From contig NZ_JAAABI010000007.1 in assembly GCF_009903685.1 (NCBI RefSeq), positions 62,001 through 126,000 of the forward strand: a DNA stretch of 64,000 nt, given 5' to 3'. The translations under genes were made by a program, and so were the position numbers. A model generated the notes under the pieces. That model saw only the letters and a list, made by a program, of their open reading frames with translations, was not told the DNA's origin and ran no database searches. The DNA comes from Flagellimonas ochracea (GTDB lineage: Bacteria > Bacteroidota > Bacteroidia > Flavobacteriales > Flavobacteriaceae). This document shows, one piece after another, positions 19,221 through 28,195 of the stretch; position 1 is the first letter of the stretch; each line of letters begins with the position of its first letter.

Positions 19221-19331
19221 TTTTTGACAAAAAACAAGAGGAAAAAGGAATTTGTAAAAAGTATTTAAAAACCCTTTCGCGGTAATTGTTTAACTCTTGT
19301 AAAACGCGGAATACAAATTAAAAATCAGCGC
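19221..19331 (+). promoter_or_regulatory. Possibly structured 5' leader of rpsA
   Basis: ACAAGAG at 19234-19240 can pair with CTCTTGT at 19294-19300. Inside it, the AAAGG of 19243-19248 can pair with CCCTTT near 19272. This would fold most of the leader into one long arm ending just before the start codon. Ribosomal protein S1 represses its own translation in other bacteria, so an autoregulatory role is a reasonable guess; no known motif is recognised. Confidence 0.3.
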
Positions 19332-21170
19332 ATGGCTGAAGAAAAGACAAATGTTGATGCAGTGGAAACTGTTGAAACAGCACAAGAAGTAAAAGAAGAA
19401 ACCCAGACCCAAAAGGACCCGAAAGAATTTTTGGAAAACTTTGATTGGGAAAAGTACGAAGAAGGAATTGAGCGCGTTGACGATAAAAAGCTCAAGGAAT
19501 TTGAAGCACTTGTAGAGGAAAATTTCGTGGATACTGCCGACGAGGAAGTAGTTGAAGGAACGGTAGTTCACATGACAGACCGTGAGGCAATCATTGATAT
19601 CAATGCAAAGTCCGAAGGTGTTATTTCCTTGAACGAGTTCCGGTACAATCCTGATCTTAAAGTAGGGGACAAGGTCGAGGTACTTATCGATATTCGTGAG
19701 GACAAAACAGGGCAACTAGTATTATCCCACAGAAAGGCAAGGACCATCAAAGCATGGGATAGGGTAAATGATGCTCATGACAAAGAGGAAATTGTAACTG
19801 GTTTTGTTAAATGTAGAACCAAAGGTGGTATGATTGTGGACGTATTTGGTATCGAAGCATTCTTACCTGGTTCACAAATTGATGTAAAACCAATCCGTGA
19901 CTATGATCAATATGTAGGCAAGACCATGGAATTCAAAGTGGTTAAGATCAACCATGAATTTAAGAACGTGGTTGTATCACACAAGGCATTGATTGAAGCG
20001 GACATCGAAGAACAGAAGAAGGAGATCATTGGTCAATTGGAAAAAGGCCAGGTATTGGAAGGTGTGGTCAAGAACATCACTTCGTACGGTGTGTTCATCG
20101 ACCTTGGAGGTGTAGACGGACTTATTCACATTACCGATCTTTCTTGGAGTAGGATCAATCACCCCAACGAGGTTGTGGAATTGGATCAAAAGCTGAATGT
20201 GGTCATCCTTGATTTTGATGATAACAAATCCAGAATCCAACTAGGCCTTAAACAATTGGAGAAGCATCCATGGGATGCGCTTGGGGATGAGATTAAAATA
20301 GGCGACAAGGTAAAAGGTAAGGTAGTCGTTATTGCTGATTACGGTGCCTTTATCGAAGTAGCCGAAGGCGTTGAAGGTTTGATCCATGTTTCGGAAATGT
20401 CTTGGTCAACCCACCTGCGTTCTGCACAAGATTTTGTAAAAGTTGGTGATGAAGTAGAAGCCGTTGTATTGACTTTGGATAGAGAAGATCGCAAAATGTC
20501 ATTGGGCATCAAGCAATTGACCCCTGACCCATGGACCGATATTACTTCCAAATACCCCGTCGGTTCAAGACATAAAGGTATTGTAAGAAACTTTACCAAC
20601 TTTGGTGTGTTTGTTGAAATGGAAGAGGGAATTGATGGATTGATTTATATCTCTGACCTTTCTTGGACCAAGAAAATTAAGCACCCGTCTGAGTTTGTCA
20701 ATGTAGGTGATACCTTGGAGGTTGAAGTATTGGAATTGGATGTTGAGGGCCGAAAGTTGAGCTTGGGCCATAAGCAGACCACAGAGAACCCATGGGACAA
20801 ATATTCCAAGGAGTTTGCTGAAGGAACGGTTCACAAAGCAGCAATTGCTGAGGTAGTGGACAAAGGAGCCACTATTAACTTCAACGAAGATATTGTTGGT
20901 TTTGTACCTTCTCGACATATGGAAAAAGAAGACGGTAAAAAGCTTGTAAAAGGTGAAGAGGCCGAATTCAAGATCATTGAATTCAATAAGGATTTTAAGC
21001 GTGTTGTGGCCAGCCATACCGCTATCTTTAGGGAGCAAGAGAATCGCAATGTGAAAGCAGCCAAGAAAAGAGCGGTATCTTCAGACGAAGCGGCGCCGAC
21101 CCTTGGTGATGCCAACTCACAGTTGCAGGCCTTGAAGGACAAAATGGAAGCAGATTCAAAGAAGAAGTAA
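19332..21170 (+). CDS. rpsA: 30S ribosomal protein S1
   Basis: Binds mRNA on the 30S subunit and helps initiation, which matters in this phylum where Shine-Dalgarno sequences are rare. The 612-residue protein has an acidic N-terminal tail and about six S1 OB-fold repeats; the central ones are easily aligned by the recurring VxGxVxxIxxYGxFIDLGGVDGLIHIT-type pattern and the SxRxxQLGxKQL linkers. The C-terminus is basic (VKAAKKRAV). It has its own promoter and a strong terminator, so it is monocistronic. Confidence 0.96.
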   Translation: MAEEKTNVDAVETVETAQEVKEETQTQKDPKEFLENFDWEKYEEGIERVDDKKLKEFEALVEENFVDTADEEVVEGTVVHMTDREAIIDINAKSEGVISLNEFRYNPDLKVGDKVEVLIDIREDKTGQLVLSHRKARTIKAWDRVNDAHDKEEIVTGFVKCRTKGGMIVDVFGIEAFLPGSQIDVKPIRDYDQYVGKTMEFKVVKINHEFKNVVVSHKALIEADIEEQKKEIIGQLEKGQVLEGVVKNITSYGVFIDLGGVDGLIHITDLSWSRINHPNEVVELDQKLNVVILDFDDNKSRIQLGLKQLEKHPWDALGDEIKIGDKVKGKVVVIADYGAFIEVAEGVEGLIHVSEMSWSTHLRSAQDFVKVGDEVEAVVLTLDREDRKMSLGIKQLTPDPWTDITSKYPVGSRHKGIVRNFTNFGVFVEMEEGIDGLIYISDLSWTKKIKHPSEFVNVGDTLEVEVLELDVEGRKLSLGHKQTTENPWDKYSKEFAEGTVHKAAIAEVVDKGATINFNEDIVGFVPSRHMEKEDGKKLVKGEEAEFKIIEFNKDFKRVVASHTAIFREQENRNVKAAKKRAVSSDEAAPTLGDANSQLQALKDKMEADSKKK

Positions 21171-21190
21171 TCACGTTACCATACAGAATT

Positions 21191-21218
21191 AAAGCCCTGC
21201 CATTTTAGGCGGGGCTTT
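21191..21218 (+). terminator. rpsA terminator
   Basis: AAAGCCCTGCC at 21191-21201 pairs with GGCGGGGCTTT at 21208-21218 (one T-G pair), followed by a run of T to 21222. Confidence 0.88.
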
Positions 21219-21247
21219 TTTTGCCCAATACATTCTAAAGAATTGAT

Positions 21248-21255
21248 TACTTTTG
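21248..21255 (+). promoter_or_regulatory. -7 element of the pyr promoter
   Basis: TACTTTTG at 21248-21255 matches TAnnTTTG. A TTTG at 21220-21223 is 24 bases upstream, a little too far for the usual -33 box. If this is the promoter, transcription starts near 21261, only about 20 bases before the pyrR start, leaving no room for an attenuator. Confidence 0.5.
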
Positions 21256-21282
21256 TTTACAACTGAGTCGGTCGCAACGCAA

Positions 21283-21822
21283 ATGAGTCAAAAAGTACTG
21301 CTTACTTCAAAGGAAATCCACATTATATTGCACCGTTTGGCCTGTCAACTCCTAGAAAACCACTTGGATTTTAGCAATACTGCTTTAATTGGAATCCAGC
21401 CGCGAGGAGTTTTTCTTGCAGAAAGACTGGCAAAAATCCTCAAAGAGGAATACAAGATAAAACACATTGCTTTGGGATTTTTGGATATCACATTTTTTCG
21501 GGACGACTTTGGACGCTTGGATAGGACTTTGACGGCAAATACTACCGAAATGAACTTCCTCGTTGAAGATAAGAAGGTGGTATTCATTGATGATGTGCTT
21601 TATACAGGTCGGAGTATTCGGGCAGCGTTGACCGCTATCCAATCCTTTGGTAGGCCGGCAGGTATCGAATTACTCACCTTGATTGATAGAAGATTCAGCA
21701 GACATTTGCCCATTCAGCCCAATTATAGAGGTAGGCAGGTGGATGCCATAAATGAAGAAAAAGTAAAGGTGATGTGGAAAGAGAATGATGGAAAGGATAT
21801 TGTGTATTTAGTTAGCAAATAA
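21283..21822 (+). CDS. pyrR: PyrR-type uracil phosphoribosyltransferase/pyr regulator
   Basis: A 179-residue type I phosphoribosyltransferase of the PyrR family. The PRPP loop is VVFIDDVLYTGRSIRAA and the conserved LIDRRFSRHLPIQPNYRGR block is present. I chose ATG 21283 (MSQKVLLTSKEI); an in-frame TTG at 21253 falls inside the -7 box. In Bacillus PyrR controls pyr mRNA by attenuation and has weak UPRTase activity. Here it is four bases ahead of pyrB, confirming a pyrimidine role, but no attenuator is visible, so enzyme activity may be its main job. Confidence 0.92.
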   Translation: MSQKVLLTSKEIHIILHRLACQLLENHLDFSNTALIGIQPRGVFLAERLAKILKEEYKIKHIALGFLDITFFRDDFGRLDRTLTANTTEMNFLVEDKKVVFIDDVLYTGRSIRAALTAIQSFGRPAGIELLTLIDRRFSRHLPIQPNYRGRQVDAINEEKVKVMWKENDGKDIVYLVSK

Positions 21823-21826
21823 TGTG

Positions 21827-22753
21827 ATGAGCGAATTGAGTGTGAACCACTTGCTGGGAATAAAATACCTTAATGAAAAGGATATTAAGCTCATTTTTGA
21901 AACGGCGGACCATTTTAAGGAAGTCATCAATCGATCTATTAAAAAGGTGCCTACCTTACGAGATGTTACCATAGCCAACATCTTTTTTGAAAACAGCACA
22001 CGAACCAAGCTCTCTTTTGAACTAGCCGAAAAAAGGCTATCTGCCGATGTAGTGAATTTTTCCGCATCACAATCCTCGGTTAAGAAAGGAGAAACGCTCA
22101 TAGATACCGTAAACAACATTTTGTCCATGAAAGTGGATATGGTTGTTATGCGGCACCCCAATCCTGGAGCTGGAATTTTTCTTGCAAGGCATGTGAATGC
22201 CTCCATAGTGAATGCTGGGGATGGAGCCCATGAACACCCGACTCAGGCTTTATTGGATTCGTATTCAATTCGTGAAAAACTGGGGGATGTTGGAGGTAAA
22301 AATGTGGTCATCGTGGGGGATATATTGCATTCCCGAGTGGCCTTGTCCAATATTTTTGCCCTTAAGTTGCAAGGGGCGCAGGTAAAAGTTTGTGGTCCTA
22401 GAACCTTAATCCCAAAGCACATAGAATCATTGGGAGTAACAGTTGAAACAGATTTGAGAAAAGCATTGGAATGGTGTGATGTGGCCAATATGCTCCGCGT
22501 GCAGCGTGAAAGAATGGATATCAGCTATTTCCCATCTACAAGGGAATATACCCAGCAATTTGGATTGAACAAACAACTGTTGAACAGTTTGGACAAATCA
22601 ATTGTGGTCATGCACCCCGGACCCATAAATCGGGGAGTGGAAATCACAAGTGATGTTGCGGATTCCAACCAATCCATTATTCTTGAACAGGTGGAGAATG
22701 GGGTTGCAATTCGCATGGCAGTACTCTATTTATTGGCATCAAAAATTAAGTAA
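21827..22753 (+). CDS. pyrB: Aspartate carbamoyltransferase catalytic subunit
   Basis: Condenses carbamoyl phosphate with aspartate in the first committed step of UMP synthesis. The protein has 308 residues. The carbamoyl-phosphate site is FENSTRTKLSFELA, and HPGPINRGVEI and the DxLHSRVALSN segment are present. I chose the ATG at 21827; a GTG one codon earlier is also in frame. No regulatory subunit pyrI is adjacent, so it is probably an unregulated trimer as in many non-enteric bacteria. Confidence 0.96.
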   Translation: MSELSVNHLLGIKYLNEKDIKLIFETADHFKEVINRSIKKVPTLRDVTIANIFFENSTRTKLSFELAEKRLSADVVNFSASQSSVKKGETLIDTVNNILSMKVDMVVMRHPNPGAGIFLARHVNASIVNAGDGAHEHPTQALLDSYSIREKLGDVGGKNVVIVGDILHSRVALSNIFALKLQGAQVKVCGPRTLIPKHIESLGVTVETDLRKALEWCDVANMLRVQRERMDISYFPSTREYTQQFGLNKQLLNSLDKSIVVMHPGPINRGVEITSDVADSNQSIILEQVENGVAIRMAVLYLLASKIK

Positions 22754-22754
22754 A

Positions 22755-23087
22755 ATGATTTTCGACAAAGAAGGAACAACCACGATTGTTTTCCAGGAAA
22801 AAACTTCCTTAGCGACCTTCTTGGAAAATTTAAAAAGAGCATATCCCAAATTAAAACACGATAATATTATTGTAAATCTTTTTTCGTTCAGTAAGCTCAC
22901 CGCTAACGATATGCTTGAATTTTTAGATATTTCCAATACCCATAAGGCTTCAAAGAAATCATTCGTATTGGTAACCGACAGGGTTTCCTATGATGAAGTG
23001 CCGGATGAAATGAGTGTGGCGCCTACACTGCAGGAAGCCAGGGACCTTATCGAAATGGAGGAAATAGAACGCGATTTGGATTTATGA
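22755..23087 (+). CDS. Small conserved protein upstream of rnz, STAS-like
   Basis: A 110-residue protein with no signal peptide. It starts with ATG at 22755, one base after the pyrB stop, and ends in an ATGA overlap with rnz. The alternation of strands and helices (NIIVNLFSFSKLTANDMLEF, then KKSFVLVTDRVSY) recalls an STAS or anti-sigma-antagonist fold, but I cannot name the family with certainty. The acidic tail (LIEMEEIERDLDL) is notable. From memory, a protein of this size before rnz is common in flavobacteria. Function is unknown. Confidence 0.75.
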   Translation: MIFDKEGTTTIVFQEKTSLATFLENLKRAYPKLKHDNIIVNLFSFSKLTANDMLEFLDISNTHKASKKSFVLVTDRVSYDEVPDEMSVAPTLQEARDLIEMEEIERDLDL

Positions 23088-23989
23088 GATTAACAATTTT
23101 AGGTTGTTACTCGGCAACTCCAAGAACGTTTACAAACCCGACCTCACAAGTACTCGAAGTAAAGAACCATCTTTTTCTAATCGATTGCGGAGAGGGAACG
23201 CAAGTGCAGCTTAGAAAGTGCAAAATCAGATTCTCCAGAATCAAACATATTTTCATATCCCATTTGCACGGCGATCATTTTTTTGGGTTACCGGGATTGA
23301 TTTCCACGTTCAGGTTGCTCGGTAGGGAAACGGAACTTCATATATATGGCCCCAAGGGCATCAAGGAAGCGATTACCATATTGTTGAAGTTGGGCGATTC
23401 ATGGACCAATTACCCTTTAGTCTTTCATGAACTCAGTTCCCAAAGTTCCGAACTATTGTTTGAAGATGACAAAGTAATTGTGCACACTATTCCACTAGAT
23501 CACCGGGTGTATACCAATGGCTTCGTGTTCAAAGAAAAGCCATTGCCCCGCACTTTGAATGTTGAGGCTACCAGAAAATATGGGATAGATAAGAGTCAAT
23601 TTATCAAAATAAAAAGTGGGAAAGATGGCATGAGTAAGGATGGTAACGTGATTGCCAATCAAAAACTAACTTTTGATCCTCCAAAACCAAAGAGCTACGC
23701 TTTCTGTAGTGACACAGCATATAATGAATCCATAGTGCCCCTAATTAAAAATGTGGATGTACTTTACCACGAGTCTACCTTTTTGGAGACCGAAGCAAGG
23801 CTTTGCGCCAAAACCAAACATTCAACTTCAAAACAGGCAGGAACCATAGCCAAATTGGCTGGTGCAGGTCAATTGATTCTGGGGCACTATTCCACGCGTT
23901 ACAAATCCATAGAACTATTTAAGGAAGAAGCCCAAAAGGAATTTCCCAAAGTTGTATTGGCCGAAGACGGCAAAACTTTTGAGATATAA
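23084..23989 (+). CDS. rnz: Ribonuclease Z
   Basis: Zinc-dependent endonuclease that matures tRNA 3' ends by cutting after the discriminator base. This matters here because neither tRNA gene in the window encodes CCA. The 301-residue protein has the metallo-beta-lactamase core: the HLHGDHFFGLPGL motif near residue 60, the early CGEGTQVQLR segment, FCSDTAYNES, and late HSTSKQAG and LGHYSTRY motifs. It overlaps the small gene before it by four bases, so the two are translationally coupled. Confidence 0.95.
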   Translation: MRLTILGCYSATPRTFTNPTSQVLEVKNHLFLIDCGEGTQVQLRKCKIRFSRIKHIFISHLHGDHFFGLPGLISTFRLLGRETELHIYGPKGIKEAITILLKLGDSWTNYPLVFHELSSQSSELLFEDDKVIVHTIPLDHRVYTNGFVFKEKPLPRTLNVEATRKYGIDKSQFIKIKSGKDGMSKDGNVIANQKLTFDPPKPKSYAFCSDTAYNESIVPLIKNVDVLYHESTFLETEARLCAKTKHSTSKQAGTIAKLAGAGQLILGHYSTRYKSIELFKEEAQKEFPKVVLAEDGKTFEI

Positions 23990-24071
23990 TAAAAAAAGTA
24001 AAAACACGGCCCTAGGCCTTTTCCATTTCCTATCTTTTGTTGAAATTTGATGGTAAACGAGATTGATATCC

Positions 24072-24719
24072 ATGCAAAATGACCTGAGCAATTATAGAAA
24101 GGCTTACAAAAGGAGTTCTTTGACGGAGAACACTGTTGATGCGAACCCAATGCAGCAATTTCAAAAATGGTTTTTTGAAGTCGAGGCCACCGATGGCCTT
24201 GAAGAACCCAATGCGATGACCATCAGTACTATTGGTTTGGACGGTTTTCCCAAAAGCAGGGTGGTCCTAATGAAAAAATATACCTATGAAGGATTTATTT
24301 TCTACTCCAATTACACGAGTGAAAAAGGCAAGGCCATTGAAAAAAATCCATCGGTATGTCTTTCCTTTTTTTGGCCCAATTTAGAACGCCAGGTCATAAT
24401 CAAGGGAACTGCGGAAAAAATACCCGAAAACCTCTCGGATGGTTACTTTGAATCCAGACCAGATGGCAGTAAATTAGGTGCTATCGTCTCCAATCAAAGT
24501 GAGGTGGTCGACTCTAGAGAATATTTGGAAGAAGAATTGGCCGCGTTGGAAAAAAAATATGAAGGCAAGGAAATTAAGAGACCTCCCTATTGGGGAGGCT
24601 ATCTGGTGCGCCCTGTTTCCATAGAGTTCTGGCAGGGGCGTCCCAACAGGCTGCACGACCGCATTAGATATACGCTTCAGGAAGATTTGGACTGGAAAAT
24701 GGAACGATTGGCACCTTAA
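24072..24719 (+). CDS. pdxH: Pyridoxamine 5'-phosphate oxidase
   Basis: FMN-dependent oxidase that converts pyridoxine or pyridoxamine phosphate to PLP. The protein has 215 residues from ATG 24072 (MQNDLSNYRKAYKRSSL); a TTG three codons earlier is less likely. Family blocks present are FPKSRVVLMKKY, FYSNYTSEKGKAI, the SNQSEVVDSREYLE segment, and the C-terminal EFWQGRPNRLHDRI. PLP made here serves enzymes such as ThrC elsewhere in the window. It lies 12 bases before the SixA-like gene. Confidence 0.95.
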   Translation: MQNDLSNYRKAYKRSSLTENTVDANPMQQFQKWFFEVEATDGLEEPNAMTISTIGLDGFPKSRVVLMKKYTYEGFIFYSNYTSEKGKAIEKNPSVCLSFFWPNLERQVIIKGTAEKIPENLSDGYFESRPDGSKLGAIVSNQSEVVDSREYLEEELAALEKKYEGKEIKRPPYWGGYLVRPVSIEFWQGRPNRLHDRIRYTLQEDLDWKMERLAP

Positions 24720-24731
24720 ACGCAATTCAAC

Positions 24732-25220
24732 ATGAAACATTTGATTTTAATGCGGCATGGTAAATCCTCTTGGGACTACGATGTTTCGGACAAAGACAGA
24801 CCGCTTAAAGAAAGAGGTATAAACGATACCCATTTGGTGGCCAAAAAGTTTGGAACCGCTCCCAGGACAATTGATCATGCATATTCCAGCCCCGCCAATA
24901 GGGCCTTGCATACCAGTATGATTTTTCTAAGAAACCAAGGATTTAGTTTGGAACAGTTTAAGGTAAACGAGGCACTATATGATTTTTCAGGACATAGTGT
25001 GGAGCAGTTCGTAAATCGACTGGACAACACCTTGGGCACAGTCGCCATTTTTGGCCATAACTATGCCTTTACATCACTTGCAAATGCATGGGGAGATAAG
25101 TATATTGAGAATGTTCCAACCGCTGGTTTGGTCCATATTGCGTTTAGAGAAAATAATTGGGCACAAATCTCAAGGGGAACCACTGAACAAATCATATTTC
25201 CAAAACACTTAAAGCATTAA
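24732..25220 (+). CDS. SixA-like histidine phosphatase
   Basis: A 162-residue phosphoglycerate-mutase-fold phosphatase. The catalytic histidine is in LILMRHGKSSWD, and the second His is in VAIFGHNYAF. The size and the SSWDYDVSDKDRPLKERG region match the SixA group, which acts on phosphohistidine in phosphorelays. Its stop is directly followed by the ppk1 start (TAAATG). The tight link to polyphosphate genes suggests a role in phosphate metabolism rather than two-component signalling, but this is only context. Confidence 0.85.
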   Translation: MKHLILMRHGKSSWDYDVSDKDRPLKERGINDTHLVAKKFGTAPRTIDHAYSSPANRALHTSMIFLRNQGFSLEQFKVNEALYDFSGHSVEQFVNRLDNTLGTVAIFGHNYAFTSLANAWGDKYIENVPTAGLVHIAFRENNWAQISRGTTEQIIFPKHLKH

Positions 25221-27299
25221 ATGGTCAAGGTTAAAAACGAATACATCAACAGAGAGATAAGCTGGTTGCATTTCAATGCAAGGGTGCTTCAAGAAAGTGC
25301 TGATAAAAATGTACCCTTGATTGACCGCCTGAGATTTTTGGGGATTTTCAGTAATAATTTAGATGAGTTTTTCAAGGTGCGGTATGCAACTGTTAAACGC
25401 ATTGTAGATGCAGGAAAAACAGGTAAGAGTGTTTTGGGAGGTGAAAAAGCTAAAGATTTGCTGGAAGAAATCACAAAAATTGTGATTGCCCAGCAGGCTA
25501 GAAGTTTAGAAATACTAAGAAGTATTGAAAAAGAGCTAAAAGAGGAAAACATTTTCATTATCACCGAACAAGAAGTCAATGGAAAACAAGCTGAATTCAT
25601 TAGGGACTACTACTTCAAAAAGGTGAACCAAGAGTTGATGACCATTATCTTGAACGATCTCACTGAATTTCCATTGCTTAAGGATACAGCTGCCTATTTG
25701 GCCGTAAAAATGGTAATGAAAAAAGATAATTTCAACAACAATGGACCGAATAGATACGCATTAATTGAAATTCCGAAGGGTATAGACCGTTTTGTGGTGC
25801 TTCCGAAAGAAGGGGATAAAAACTACATAATTATACTGGATGATTTGATTCGATTTTGTTTGGACAGCGTGTTCACCATGTTTGAATATGATTCCATTTC
25901 GGCCCACATGATCAAGATTACACGTGATGCAGAACTTGATATAGATAACGATCTTACAAAAAGCTTCATCGAAAAAATATCGTCGAGCGTAGAAAGTCGT
26001 AAAATAAGTGATCCCGTTCGTTTCGTCTATGATAAAAGCATTGATAAGGATACACTTCAGTTCTTAAAAGAAAAAATGAACATTGAGGACACGGATAGCG
26101 TGATTCCTGGTGGCAGATATCATAATAGAAGGGACTACATGGGTTTTCCTAGTTTGGGACGGCAAGACTTGATGTACGACAAAATTGAACCCCTACCGGT
26201 AAAGGGCTTCAGCATGCAGGGAAGTCTTTTGGACCTGATTGCGGAAAAAGATTATATGATTTATACCCCCTATCAATCCTTCAGCTATGTCACCAAATTT
26301 TTAAGAGAGGCGGCCTTAGACCCAAAAGTGCGCACCATCAAAATTACTGTTTACCGGTTGGCCGATGACAGTCAAGTGGCGTCTGCGCTGATCAATGCAG
26401 CTAAAAATGGAAAACAGGTCACCGTACAAATTGAACTACAGGCTCGGTTCGACGAGACAGCCAATATTGAATACGCCAACCAGTTGCAGGAAGAGGGGGT
26501 CAATTTAATTTTCGGAGTACCAGGACTCAAGGTACATAGCAAAATATGTATGATTGAAAGGGAAGAAGGCGAAATCATTAAAAGGTATGGCTTTGTAAGT
26601 ACAGGAAATTTTAATGAATCCACAGCGAAGATTTATACGGATTACACACTGTTCACTGCCCATGAAGGCATTTTGAAGGACATGAGCAAGGTTTTTGGTT
26701 TCTTTGAGACCAATTATAAAATTTACAAGTATAAACACCTTATAGTTTCCCCACACTACACCAAATTCACCTTTATTAAGCTTATTGATGACGAAATAGC
26801 CAATGCCCAGGCAGGCAAGGAAGCTTATATCAAGGTTAAGATGAATAGTTTTACCTCATATAAAATGGTGGACAAGTTGTACGAGGCGAGCAGGGCGGGA
26901 GTCAAGATTCAGCTGATTATCCGCGGTATCTGCTGTTTGGTTCCAGGAGTTCAGGGAATGAGCGAAAATATTGAAGCCATCAGTGTCGTGGACAAATTCT
27001 TGGAGCACCCAAGGGTATTTATCTTTGGTAACGAAGGAAACCCCAAAGTGTTCATTTCATCAGCCGACTGGATGACTCGAAATCTCGATTTCAGAGTGGA
27101 GGTGGGCTGTCCAATCTATGACCCGGATATCAAAGAGGAGCTTTTGGATACTTTTGAGATTTCTTGGAGTGATAATGTTAAGGCCCGAGTTTTTTCTGAT
27201 AAACAGGACAATGCCTATCGAAAACGTAAGGAAGGAAATTCCGAGATAAGATCTCAATTTGCCCTTTACGAGTACTACCAGAAAAAGTTGGAATCTTAA
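25221..27299 (+). CDS. ppk1: Polyphosphate kinase 1
   Basis: Makes inorganic polyphosphate from ATP through a phosphohistidine intermediate. The 692-residue protein has the four PPK1 parts: the N domain starting NREISWLHFNARVLQE, the head domain, and two phospholipase-D-like C domains. The active His is in GLKVHSKICMIER; the second HxK-like site and the FIGNEGN/SSADWMTRNLD block follow. It begins directly after the SixA-like stop and ends 11 bases before ppx, so synthesis and breakdown of polyphosphate are on one transcript. Confidence 0.96.
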   Translation: MVKVKNEYINREISWLHFNARVLQESADKNVPLIDRLRFLGIFSNNLDEFFKVRYATVKRIVDAGKTGKSVLGGEKAKDLLEEITKIVIAQQARSLEILRSIEKELKEENIFIITEQEVNGKQAEFIRDYYFKKVNQELMTIILNDLTEFPLLKDTAAYLAVKMVMKKDNFNNNGPNRYALIEIPKGIDRFVVLPKEGDKNYIIILDDLIRFCLDSVFTMFEYDSISAHMIKITRDAELDIDNDLTKSFIEKISSSVESRKISDPVRFVYDKSIDKDTLQFLKEKMNIEDTDSVIPGGRYHNRRDYMGFPSLGRQDLMYDKIEPLPVKGFSMQGSLLDLIAEKDYMIYTPYQSFSYVTKFLREAALDPKVRTIKITVYRLADDSQVASALINAAKNGKQVTVQIELQARFDETANIEYANQLQEEGVNLIFGVPGLKVHSKICMIEREEGEIIKRYGFVSTGNFNESTAKIYTDYTLFTAHEGILKDMSKVFGFFETNYKIYKYKHLIVSPHYTKFTFIKLIDDEIANAQAGKEAYIKVKMNSFTSYKMVDKLYEASRAGVKIQLIIRGICCLVPGVQGMSENIEAISVVDKFLEHPRVFIFGNEGNPKVFISSADWMTRNLDFRVEVGCPIYDPDIKEELLDTFEISWSDNVKARVFSDKQDNAYRKRKEGNSEIRSQFALYEYYQKKLES

Positions 27300-27310
27300 A
27301 AGCCGGTATC

Positions 27311-28195
27311 ATGGTCATTCGCAAATTTGCAGCGATAGATATTGGTTCCAACGCAGTCAGGTTGCTCATCAATAATGTGATCGAACATGAGGATAAACCA
27401 ACCGTGTTCAAGAAAAGTGAGTTGGTGCGTGTGCCGGTGCGTTTAGGAGAGGATTCGTTTTTACGGGCTGAGATTTCCGAAAATAGCCTTGCACGACTGA
27501 TCAAGACCATGCAATCTTTTGATTTATTGATGCAGGTTTACGGTGTTGAAAAATATATGGCCTGTGCAACATCTGCACTTAGGGAAGCCAAAAATGGTAA
27601 TGAGGTAGTGGACAAGGTGGAAAAGGCTTCGGGAATCAAGATTGAGATTATTGATGGCAAAAGGGAAGCCGAGATCATCGCCTCGACAGATTTAAAGGAT
27701 GTTATTAAAAATGATAGGTGCTATTTGTATGTGGATGTAGGAGGGGGAAGCACTGAGTTCACTTTTTTCGAAAATGGTAAACCCCAAATTTCAAAATCGT
27801 TTAAGATAGGTACGGTAAGAATCCTAAACGACTTAGTTGAAGATTCTGTTTGGGATCAAGTCAAGGAGTGGATAATTCGTCATGTTAACCCAGAAAGTAA
27901 GATAGAAATAATCGGTTCTGGTGGAAACATCAACAAGCTGCATAAAATGTCTGGAAGAAAAGTGGGCCAGCCCTTATCCTATATCTGGTTGAACGCCCAA
28001 TATCATTTTTTGAATAGTATGGACTATGAAGACCGTATTTCAGAATTGGGCTTAAACCAGGACCGGGCGGATGTCATTATTCCGGCCTCTAAAATATTTT
28101 TGAATGCGGCCAGGTGGAGCAAGGCCAAAAAAATCCATGTTCCAAAGATTGGTTTGGCAGATGGAATGATAAAAACTTTATACTACAAGAACTAA
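27311..28195 (+). CDS. ppx: Ppx/GppA family phosphatase (exopolyphosphatase)
   Basis: A 294-residue member of the ASKHA superfamily that removes terminal phosphates from polyphosphate, or the 5' phosphate of pppGpp. The phosphate-1 loop is AAIDIGSNAVRLLI, and the second loop is YVDVGGGSTEFTFF. It lacks the C-terminal HD-like domain of E. coli Ppx, making it the short form common in Bacteroidota. Its place after ppk1 favours polyphosphate as substrate. The last four bases overlap the convergent miaE stop. Confidence 0.9.
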   Translation: MVIRKFAAIDIGSNAVRLLINNVIEHEDKPTVFKKSELVRVPVRLGEDSFLRAEISENSLARLIKTMQSFDLLMQVYGVEKYMACATSALREAKNGNEVVDKVEKASGIKIEIIDGKREAEIIASTDLKDVIKNDRCYLYVDVGGGSTEFTFFENGKPQISKSFKIGTVRILNDLVEDSVWDQVKEWIIRHVNPESKIEIIGSGGNINKLHKMSGRKVGQPLSYIWLNAQYHFLNSMDYEDRISELGLNQDRADVIIPASKIFLNAARWSKAKKIHVPKIGLADGMIKTLYYKN

